42,586 bases of DNA, taken from Undibacterium paludis (GTDB taxonomy: Bacteria > Pseudomonadota > Gammaproteobacteria > Burkholderiales > Burkholderiaceae_D). Position 1 is the stretch's first letter, and the number at the start of each line of letters is the position of its first letter. Position numbers and translations under genes: made by a program. Shown here piece by piece: positions 23,901 to 35,900 of the stretch. The stretch covers positions 1 to 42,586 of the forward strand of contig NZ_JAKZHX010000025.1 in NCBI RefSeq assembly GCF_022568815.1. Reading direction: 5' to 3'. The notes beneath the pieces were generated by a model. The model saw only the letters and a list, made by a program, of their open reading frames with translations. It searched no databases and was not told the DNA's origin.

Positions 23901-26900
23901 ATGGTTTGCTCATCCCGCAAAAGAACGATGGCGACAAGAGCATCAGCGGCTTTGTCAGCTATGTCGTCCAGGCTGGCAACAATGCAGCTACCGGCAGCAA
24001 AGTCGACGCCAGCGCCACCATCTGGTTTGATGGCATGCCACCGACAGAAAGTAGCCACATCGGCTACACGCTCGATGCCAGCGCACCGCAAACCAGCCTG
24101 ACCGTCAACACACTCGCCCCTGACAGCACGGGCGCGCCTGTGTACAACGTCAAATGGCAGGCCATTGATGACGCCAGCGGCGTCAAGTCCGTCACAGTCT
24201 ATGTTTCTGAAGACGGCGGTGATTTCCACATCTGGCAAAAGCAGCTCATACAGGCACAAGGCCAGGCCGTATTCACAGGCAAGACCGGCCACCAGTATGA
24301 ATTCCTGGCAGCAGCGACTGACAATGCCGGTAACCGCGAGGCAGCCACCATCAGCAATGCCGTCCTGCCAGACGATGGCGGCGGCGCCAACCTCGGTGCC
24401 AACCAGGCATTGCAAGGCACGGCAGAATTGCCCGCCGCCAGCGGCGACCGTACCTATGTCAGCAATGACATCTTTCAGTCAGCGACACAAGCCCTGCCAG
24501 GCCAGGTCGCCCCGGCACAAAAGGGTGATCTGCAAAGCGTGATCGCCCCCATGACCCTGCGCGCCTTTGCCGATGGCTTTGGCAGCAGCCAGGGCGAGAT
24601 CGGCGCCATGGCCATGGTACAGCTGCCAGACGGCAGCATCCTCGCCAGTGCCGGCAGTCAGCGTAACCAGGTATTTGCTTATGGCAAAGATGGCGGCCAC
24701 AATGTCACGCCTCTGTTCACCCTGAATGAGCCCGTCATCGACATGGCAGTCGACAAACTCGGCCAGTTGTGGGTCATGACCGGCAATGAGCTGTTGCTGC
24801 TCGACGCCCATAGTGGGTTGATTATTTCCCGCCAAAGCGGGCCCGGCGGTATCGCCCTGACCCAGGCACTGGCGATTGATCCTGACAGCGACGCCATCTA
24901 CGTGTCCTCCAGCAATGGCATAGAAATCTATAACCCCAAAGCAGGCAGTGGCAAGGCCTGGACGCACTTCTCCAACAACCGCGTCAACGACCTCGCCTTT
25001 GGTACCGATGGCCGTTTGTGGGGCGTGCGCTGGACTGGTGGTGACATCAACACCGCTTCCCCCATCGCCACCACCGACATCATCAGCTTCCCTATGTCAG
25101 GCCGCGAACGCGGCAGGGCGCAGCTTGAATACCGCATGGCTGGCATTATCGACAGCATTGCCTTCGGCAAGCCAGGCTCACCCCTGGCAGGCTTGCTGCT
25201 GGCCTCCAGCAGCCCGGCCCAGCGCCCAACCACAGATGCCAGCACAACGGCACATACCGCCGGTGTCTGGATGATAGAACTGGCCTCACACCGCGTGCTG
25301 CAAGTTGCCAATGGCGGCAGCAAGGGCGAAGCCATTGTCACCACGGCCGATGGCCGCATCCTGGTGGCCCAGACCGGGCATATCGATGAACTCTCACCGA
25401 TCAAACCACCGCACATCCTCGCCAGCACCATCCCCGATGGCGCCATGCTGCCTTTGCCACTGAACCAGGTCGCGATCAACTTTGATCAAGCCATGTGGAC
25501 GGACATGACAGGCGATGCTACGGCTGATCTGGCCAGTGTGCTGAACCCGCTCAACTACAGCTTCATTGCGACAGGTGCCAACAGCAACCGCACCCTCAAT
25601 CCGTCTGCAGTACGCTGGGACGCCACCAGCCGTTCCGTCATCCTGACTCTGCCAGACCTGCCGGCAGGTGGCTGGGCACTGCAAGTGTCCAACACCCTGC
25701 GCAGTGCTAGCCAGGTCGCCATGGAGCACGGCTACATCAGCAACTTCACCACGCTGATGAACTTCAGCAGCAATGTCAAACTCAGCTTCAACAACACCCG
25801 CGCCAACCATGCCACGGGTGAGATCAGCTATGACATCAGCATCACCAATATCGGCCTTGACGACCTGCATGCACCGATCACCCTGTTGATAGACCCAGGC
25901 CAATACTTCGGCGGCGCAGTCAACAACGCCAGCCAGGGCGCGGGCCAGCAAGCCGGCCTCTGGAAAATCGACCTCAGCGCCGCCATGGCAGCCAATGGCA
26001 ATGAAATTAAGGTCGGCCAGACCCTGGCCAACCAGACCGTCACAGTCAAACCCATGAACGGTCTGGTCAGCACCGATGCCGCAACCGGGCAGATCGTCAA
26101 GTTTGATGCAGCACATAATATTTATGCGCTGCCTTATACCAATACGCCGCCTGTGCTTAGTGTGGTGAGTGGAGCGCCTGCGTTGAGCGATTCTGCTATG
26201 GCCTCCTTATTGTCGCGTTTGAATTTGGTTGATCAAAATGCATTGACCACTTATCTGAATAGTGCCAATACAACAGATGTCAGCACCAAGGCCGACTTAC
26301 TTATAGCCTTGCAGTTACCTGCTGACATGCCTGATACAGATGCAAGCAGCCTATTTACGTTCTGGCAGGCAAACGAAGTTGCCGATTTAGGAATAATACC
26401 AACTGCAACACCTGGTACACCCTGGACAGCGAACCTGGCAGCTGACGACATGGACGGCGCCCAGTTCTTCTGGGAAATCGTCAATGGCCCAGCAGGTTTG
26501 ACTCTGACACCTGATGCGGCCGTTAGTGCCCTTGGTGCAGGTCATCGCAATACAGCGACGCTGCATTGGGTGCCAACCGTACGTGATCTGGCCAATACAA
26601 AAGTCACTATTCGTGTGCAGGACTCACGTGGCGGATTAGCAATTCGCCAGTTTAATATCCCAGTGTCAGGTGGAAATTATGCGCCAGTCATCAGTGCAAC
26701 GGAAAATCTTAGCTTGACTGAAGGTCAGGCACTCTCAGTGCCTATTAGTGCTGCGGACGCCAATGGCGATCCTTTAACTGTCACCATACGCAATCTTCCA
26801 GCCGGCGCCAGCTATAACAGTGCCACTGGCGTCCTGAGCTGGACCCCAAGCTATGACCAGGCCGGTGACTATAGTGACATCAGCATCGTTGTAACAGATG

Positions 26901-29900
26901 GCAAGACAACTGCGGTAAAAGGCTTCAATATCCACGTGGCCCAAGGCTATGCGAAACCAATATTGAACAAGGCGGCAGAACAGCAACTGCGTGAAGGGGA
27001 CAATTTTGCCCTGCAGCTTTCCAGTGTCATATCAGGTGCCAACAGGCGTGCAGGCGATTTACCGGGTATTTATCATCAGGCTGATGGAACCATCGTCAAA
27101 TTGAGCTACAGCGCATCCTGGTTGCCAGCGGGCGCCAGTCTCAACCCAGACACGGGTTTATTGTCTTGGACACCGAACTTCAACCAGCATGGAAAAATTG
27201 AGGTACCCATTAACCTGAGCGCAAGCTATCTTGATGCCACAGGTAAGGAACTGGCAGTAACACGAACGGTGCAGAACTTTAGTTTCAATGTTCTGAACGC
27301 CAACGGTGCACCGGTATTTACGCCAACAGAAACCTGGCACCTTATCGAAGGCCAGCCTTTGCAAGTAGGTGTGTTTGCTTTTGACCCAGACAATCCGGAT
27401 TTTGCACCCAAAATCCGTCTGAGCCCACAAGGTGTGGCTGATGGTGGTGTAGGTACGTCCAGCGTGAAATACATCGTCTCTGGCTTGCCACAAGGTGCCA
27501 CCTTCGATGAAGACACCCTGCAAATTAACTGGACACCGACATATACACAAGCGGGTACTTACCAGATCGTCGTTACAGCAACAGACGATGGCGACGGCAC
27601 AGGTATCAAGGCAAGCAGCCAGATCACTATTCCGGTCGTAGTAGAAGATGCTTATCGCGCCCCTGTTCTGGGCAGCATCACCAATGCCTTAGTTGCTGAA
27701 GGCAGTACGTTGGACATTCCGATTACAGCCGTCGATCCTAGTGGCCAATCTGTCACCTTGTCGGTCACCGGCCTGCCACGCTTTGCCACCTTCACCCAGA
27801 CTGGTACAGGCAGCAATGCTCGGGCAGTTCTCCACTTTGCTCCAGGACCCAATACAAGGCAAGACTACAACATCATCATCACTGCAACGAATGATGGCGG
27901 TGGTGATGTCAGCAAGGCAATGGCAACTAGCACCAGCTTCGTGTTGTCTGCCACCAGCCTGACCGAACCACCAGTCGTCACCGTCGCACCACGCTCGGTC
28001 GCCGTTGCAGGGCAAGAGCTGCGCATTCCTATCAGCATCAGCGACGCTGACCAGGACGCCCTCGCCATTACCGCCCAAGGCTTACCTGCAGGTGCGCAGA
28101 TAATACGCGACACCCTGTACGGCCAGGCCTGGCTGGTCTGGACACCCACTGCAGATCAAATCGGCGGCCATGACATCAGCCTGGAAGTGACCGACAGTGG
28201 CCTGCCGCCAGCCAATAGCGGTATCGCACTGCCAGAAGACTTTGTGGCAAAACCAAATACCGTCATCACCGACCTGCGCATCGTCGTACGTGCGGCCAAT
28301 AGCGCGCCAGAAGTGCTGGAAGTCAAAGCCAGCGGCGCACAAATGACCGGCACCAGTCTGACAGGCAGCAACATCAATGCCAGCGAAGGCATACCAATGA
28401 GTGTCACTCTGCTGGTCCGGGACAGCGATTTCGACGCCATGAACTGGACTGTCAACGGCATGCCAGAAGGCATGAGTATGCAGGCACAACCAGGCAACAA
28501 TGGTCAGACCAGCCTGATCCTGAGCTGGACGCCCGATATGCTCGCCGCACAAAAGTCCAGCGCAGGCTTGCCGAATGGCAGCTACAAACTGAACATACGT
28601 GCCACCGATGGCTCTGCCTATGCCGAGCACCTGCTAAACATCAACGTTGCCAATGTCAACATTGCTCCAAAAATCCAGCAGATGCCGCTGCAATTGGTAC
28701 GCGAAGGCGATACCTTGTCTTTCGCCTTGCATGACCTGGATATTGATGGCGATATCACTACAGTAAGTTTGCTGCGTGATGAAAATACGCCAGCAGGTGT
28801 CTATTTTGATGAGCAAAGCCGTTATTTTGAATGGACTCCAGATAGTGACACAGTCAATAACCTGAACACCAAAGACAAGGCATTTACCTTCCGTTTTGCG
28901 GTTAGCGATGGTAAGGCCATTACTACTACCAGTGTTCAGGTACGAGTGCTTGATGCCAATCGTGCCCCGCAAATCTGGGCAGCTAATCATGCAATGGTTG
29001 TTGGGCAAGCCTTCACACTGCCAATTGTTCGCGGCGGTAATCCGTCTGCCGTCAACGCAGGTAGCAAGCTCATACGCATTACTGATGCAGATGGTCAGGC
29101 GCAAACACAGGCACTGACTGTTGCCTTTGACAACCTGCCTCAAGGCGCCAGTTACGATGCACAAACCGGGCAATTGAATTGGGTGCCAAGTGCAGGGCAA
29201 ATCGGGGATAGCACAGTAACCGTACGCATCAGTGATGGTCAGACTACCGTGACGCAAAGTTTCACCTTGCGTGTCGTTGCAGATGCTACTGCCAATCAAC
29301 CAGACGTACTGGTTGACCTGACTCCATCAACGCCAGTCTTGCCTGGGCAAACCGTGCTGGCGACTGTTCGTGCTTCAAGTTACACCGACATTAGCCAGAT
29401 ACATGCGCAGATGCGTACCCAGACAGCAGACCACACAGGCTGGAACAGCTGGGTTGACGTCAGCCTTGATGCCAGCGGTCGCGTAAAACTCAGTCCGGCC
29501 CAAGCTGGGCTGGTTGAATTGCAAGTGACAGCAATCGACGTAGATGGCTTTAGCAAGGTTTACACCAAAACCCTGTTTGTACGTGATCCGCAAGACACCA
29601 GCGCACCCGTAGTGAGCTGGGGCGGTGCACTGCAAGGCAATAACAGCGCACCGGTCAGCATGACTCAGGCCAAACTCATACAGGCGCGCATCAGTGATGC
29701 CCAGCTCATGGGCTGGCAATTACAAATCGCGCCAGCAAGCGCGAACGCAGCTATCCAGACAAACACAAGCCTGTGGACCACCCTGTCCAGCGCAGATACA
29801 TCAGCCCAGTCGCTTGATGCGCAATTAGACCTGACAACGCTAGACCCTGCTCAATTCGTCAATGGTGTTTACCAGTTACGTTTGGTTGCTTGGGATTTGT

Positions 29901-32900
29901 CAGGTAAAACGACAGAAATCAATAGCCGCATCATCATAGATTCTGCGCAAAAAACACTGTCACAAGCAAATGCGAGCGATGCTGTTTTCCAGTTGGGTCA
30001 GCATAATTTCGCCCTCAACCGCAGCCTGAACCAGGTAGCAGGGCAGAGCACAGTGAATGACCTTGGTAACTGGTCTTTGGACATACTCGACACCCACCTG
30101 AGCCATGATCAGCTCAATACTGACCTTAACGGCGCAGCCTCACCTTGGCGAGAAGGCGCACGCGTGTGGCTGCAAATGCCTGGCGAAACTGGAGTGGCAA
30201 ACTCAGCGAATCAATTTATCAGCTTTACTCTGGGTACCAGCGTCGAAACCCTCCAGTCGGGCAATGTTGTTGCCAATGCCCCTCGTGTATTGCATCCCGT
30301 ATTTAGTAATGCTCAGGGCTGGACATTGCAAGCCACGACTCTTGCCATACAAAATGGCTTGATAGGTGGACCTGTCACTTTACAACGTCAAGGCCAACAG
30401 TTATTTGATCAAATAACTGGCCTCCCGTGGCAACCTCAGGCTTATACACTGATCAGTCCCGATGGCACACGTTATCAACTAGACGTGAATGGCAAGATTC
30501 AGCGCATTGACTTTAAAGATGGTCAGCAATGGCAGGTCAGCGACTCAGGTATAGCCTTGATTTCTGCTGGCAGCAACGATAGCGACAGAATAACGTTCAC
30601 ACGCAATCCTCAGGGACAAATCACGCAAGTGAGTGGAACTACATTAGCAGGGCGCACAAGCATAGGCTACCAATACGATAGCGATGCAAGACTGATACTT
30701 GCCCGCAGCCTCGGTAGCGCTGATCGTGGTCAGCAAATTGGTTACCATGACGACGGTAAAATTGTTACAGCTCCTGTCACGGCCAGCCTGGGATCATCCA
30801 TCAACTGGACGGCAGGTGCAGGACAGACCAGCAATAACTGGACAGGCGCCCTCAATGGCGGCACTGTCAATCTCAGCTATATCGTTCGTGAGAGCGAAAT
30901 TGCGTCCACCGTCAGAACACCAGGCGGAAGTGGGCACCTCATATTGGCAATAGAAACCGAAGGTAATGATGTTCAACTCAGCGTGAGTGATGCTACCGTT
31001 CTTGGTAGTAGCCATGCCAATGGCAAAACCACCACGCTGGTGCGTATTACGCAAGCAGGTATGAAACTGCTGACATTAAATGGTTCTGGTAACGCATCAG
31101 TGCATGTTTCAGTTGCGGGCGATCTGAATCATGATGGTAATGTTGATGGACTCGATAGTGCGTTATACGCCCAGGCGACTTCTGTCAATGGCAGCAATAC
31201 TGTCAATGCAGACATTAATGGCGATGGCCAGGTTAACGCGGCGGACCGCCAGATACTTGAAACCATGTTTGATTGGAAGGTCAATCAAACTCCGGTTGCC
31301 ACAGCACAATCTGCAGTAGCGTTCTCAACACACGTAGGCATGCCTACGACCATCAGCCTGGCATCCATTGCGCAGGATTATGAGGGCGACCAGATTTTCT
31401 GGCACATAACAGGGTCCGCTAACGGTACAGCAGTCATGAGCGCAGATGGCCAGTCCATCGTGTTCAATCCTGCCCTTGGTTACTCTGGTCCTGCAACAAT
31501 TTCGCTGCAGGCAGATGACGGCTTTGCTGTTAGCGCCCCTATCACCGTCAAAGTCAATGTGAGCGCAGCACCCTTGCGCAACATCTACGTAACCCGTTTG
31601 CCGTCCATGAAATTGGGCAGCGCAAATGTATTGCAAGTATATGGCGATTTTGCGGATGAATCAGACGTGCTGCTGACGGGTAATCTGGTGACTTTGCGAT
31701 CCTCCGATACCAATATTGTTGATATTGATGCCAATGGTATTCTGCGCGCCAAATCAAGGGGCACCGCCGTCATCAGCATCTCATCAGGCGGGTTAACTAC
31801 ACAAAATGTCATCACGGTGGGCAGCAGCCCTCAAGCACCAAGCCTCGACCGTTATGGCAACGAAATCAATGTTTACCCTGTTACTATTGATTTACCAACC
31901 GGGGTAGGGCAACGTCAGATTGACGTTCATACACTTTCTGATAGAACACTGGGTACTGATATCCGCTTCGCTGCAGCAGGAACCAGATATTTTATTAGCG
32001 ATCCCTCAATTGCTGATATTTCACCAGATGGTTTGATTACAGCAAAGGCGAGTGGAGTTGCAACCATCACAGTCATTAGTGGTGGACTGCAAGGAACGTT
32101 GGCATTACGTGTCCGGCCAGCAAATGTTGGCCCAACAGTCGCAACAGTTGATCATGGCGTGGTGACGCAAGATGTTGATGGCAACACCTTGATGATAGGG
32201 GCGAATGCACTTTTCAAAGATACTGTTGCGTCGATTAAAACGCTGAATTTGAGCGACATCGATATGCCATTCCCTGCGCCTGATGTACTCAATGCGGTGG
32301 GTGCCGTTACTATTGATTTACGTGGTCAAGTTACCAATGTGCCTATTCAACTTGCAGTGAAAGTCAAAGGCCCTGTCGACCCACAAACTGGTCAGCCAAC
32401 AACTTTAGCGGTGGGTACCCCCGTCATGTTTTGGCAAGAGGGTACGATCAATGATGAAAATGGTGTTAGCCACAAAACATGGTGGTTGATGGACGATGGT
32501 GTAATTGGTAGTGACGGTTTGGCACATACCGCAAGTCAGCCATACGAAGGGGTTTCCGCACAAGGCAAAATAATGGTGACCAGTTCGCGTGAGGTCAATT
32601 ATCAGACGGGTGCCGAAAAAATTGGTGCCGCTTTCATGGATTTCACCGCGATTTGGAGTATGGCTGCTCATGCTGCTGTGACACCGTCAGAAACGATGAC
32701 AAATTCCGCTTTGAGTCTTTTTGCGGGATTGAGGCCAACTGCGATGAGATTCACCATCGAAGGCTCGTATCAATTACAAATACCCAAAGAAGCTTTCGTG
32801 CCAAATTCTAATGTGGCTATACCTTTGCCACCGAGTTTGCCATTGAATAAGCCAGCAATTACCAACTTGGAATACAACCCAGAAACACGACTGCTAAAAG

Positions 32901-35900
32901 TAAGTGGAGTGAATTTTATTCCGCCTGGGCAAGCTGCAGGGAATGTCAAACTGAAACTGTGGCTGGTTCCAACAGGTGATCAACTGGATAAAGTGACAGA
33001 GCCAGGCACAGATCCTGTAAACGGTTTAATTTGGCAGCCATTTGAAGTTGTACCTCAAGGCGATGGCATGATTCAAATTACGTTGCCAAAAGGTGTGGCG
33101 CTTTCACAGCATGATATATATCTTGAGCGCTCGCCCGTCGCATCTTTGCCACCGGGTTGGTACAAAAATATAGAGCAAGATTTTACAAAAGAAGTACCAC
33201 CAGGTGAGGATGGCGGAGCATCAGGCTCCATGTATGGTCTTGGAGTAATCTTCGCTCCAACCCGCGGCAATAATGCCTATGCAAGCACACTTGCCACGAA
33301 CGAAGCCCAGACTGTCTTGCAGACAGCTGAGCAAATCTGGATCAATGCTGGTGTTCCAGCAGAAACTTTTAAGGATGTTGTACTTGAAATTCAGAACTAT
33401 GATGGCAATCAACTGGGATCTACAAATGGAACCAAAATAAAAGTTTCTGCTAACGGTGCAGGTTGGGGCTGGTACACCAATACAGAATTAGGCTCAGACG
33501 CCAACTACCTGGATGACGTTGGTTTGAATGGTTATTTGGCAGCACCTGGCGGGCAGGCTGATGGTAAGGTTGATTTGCTTACCACCATGCTTCAACAGCT
33601 TGGAAAAATAGCCTTTGTAGGTGGGGATGGCAGTGATAGCAATATCATGAATGAAGAACTGCAGATAGGTACGCGTCGATTGCCAGGACGCAATGATCGC
33701 CCTAATACCGCCAAAGCAGACAAACCCGGCAAGCCTGATAAGCCGGGGCAACCAACATCGCCTGAAAAAATGACCCAGGCAGCGTTGCGTGACATGTTCA
33801 ATAACACTCACGCAGTACTCGCACCTGTGTACAGCAAACTGGTAGGTGCAGCGCCTAAAACCGCAACCAAAGACATACTTGTAACCACAACAAGTGGTAT
33901 TGATATCTTCCAGCCAGCAACTACTTTCAACCCAGGTGAAAATCCACAACCAGTTTTCCTGAAAAAACTGGAAAAAGATAATCTTGGTAATCCACTCGAA
34001 GTCAGCGGCTCTTATACCCAGCAAATTGTCTTCAATGATGACAGTACCTTGGCCTTCATCGCAGGCAGGCACGGTAAAATCTATGTGCTTGACACTGAAA
34101 CACAAGATATAGTTGCCACCTACGTTGTCAAGGGTGGCGGAGCACCGATCAGTAGTTTGGTGGTCAACGACGGCTGGCTTTACGTTGCTCAGGGCAGTAA
34201 TTATGGAAATGCTGGCGGTGCCTTGAACCGCATTAATATCGACACATCAGGCAATCAATTCCTTAAGTTGCAACAGACAATTAGTCTGCCTAGTGTCAGT
34301 GCGCCATTGGGTTTCCTGGGCATGGCAGTTAATAGCGGGCGTTACTTGGCCCTTACTGCACCAACCTCATCCATACCGCTTGTGAATACATTTGGTATGT
34401 CACCAGGTAATGTGGTTGTACTTGATTTGTCTGGTGTTTCAGATATTGGCGATGTCAGTGCTTCATACATTAATATTGTAAAAAGCTCCGAATACCCTAA
34501 CAATTATTGGGGCAAAGGGCCATTGTTTGTGTCCAGTGGAGAAAAACGTGGACAATTCCTGGTATCCAACTCCAAAGACGTACATCATGGTCTCGCAGGC
34601 ATTACTTTTGCCACAGACGCAGATACAGGAAACCTCAGTTTCAAAGCCACTATCGTTGACCCCGAACTGACGCCCAAATTGTCAGATCAGTTCTGGCTTG
34701 AGCGTAAAGATCAGCAGAATATTCAGCGTGCCGCAGATGTCATTATTCTTAACTACGAGGGCAAGCAATATGCGTTGGTAGCTGACTACAACTTCATCTT
34801 CAATGATATTCACTTTGATGGTGATCATAATTTCGCCAGGGATAAGCAAATAGGCGGGAAAATTGGTGTGATAGAAAATCCGTTTGGTAAAGACGGCGAT
34901 CCAGTCTATCTTGGCGCAACCACACCTACGCCAGGTGTCGCATTCAATCAATTAACGCTAGACCAGAATGGCATGTTGTACGCAAATGCCTGGGTCGAAG
35001 ATACATCAGGTCACTACACAAATAATCGCGGCTCCGACCTGATGTACAGCTCATTATTTGTATGGAATGCGAGCCAACTGGTTCAGGCAGCATTGAATGC
35101 AAAAGAAGCCGGGCGCAAGCTGTCAGTGCCTATTGATCGTCTCAGGGCACTCGATCCAGATCAAATTGAGGAAGTGAAACCAGCGCGCTATGATCAGGAA
35201 AAAAATGGCACGCTTTTTGGTTTCATCTATGACGTCGCTTCTTATTCGGACAGTAAAGTACCGTCAATTACTTTGCAGAATGTCCCTTACTTAAAAGAAC
35301 TGGCACCCAGTGTCTATACTGAAGTCAATAAGATTGCTGAGCAAGCTAAAGAACCTGTACCTGATACCAAAATCAGAACGAATGGCACCTGGAATACTTT
35401 TCAGATGCGTATGATGGCGCAAATGTCATATTTCGGTAATGGGCTGAGACTTTCAAGGGACAAACTCTTTGGAAAAAACAATCCTGATGCCGAAGCAAAA
35501 ATGAAAAAGGCTCAAGAGACGCTTGCCAATGTGGACTACGATTATAAAAATGGCAGTGTGGTTGGCAAAATTTTCGCCAACGTCGCCGGTGCCAGTGAGT
35601 CGCTAGTTACGGGCTTTGTTTCTATGGGGGTGGCCAGTATCGGGGTCGCCAATCGCGTTGTTGGTGGTATAGAAGGGTTGATAACAGGCGTTGCCCCATC
35701 ATTGCCAGCACTGACTGAACTTGAGCAAAGATTGGATAATCACGAGGTGCTCGGCGTCTTTAATCACCTTGCGAAAGGCATTATTGAATCTATTCCTGGT
35801 GTGATTGCTGCCAGAACTGCTTACGGTGTCTCCTCACAACTGATCCAGGGTAATTACGATGATGCTCTGTCAGCAGGCATACAAGGACTCTTTGCTTACA

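Noticed and set aside
22847..24415. Antisense open frame of 522 codons
   Set aside because: It is fully antisense to the giant frame, whose domain motifs continue through it. The product has no recognisable motif and there is no ribosome site or operon context. It arises from codon bias of the sense gene.
31121..31270. Evidence of a cellulosome
   Set aside because: A dockerin alone is not enough; no cohesin, scaffoldin or glycoside hydrolase is visible in the window.
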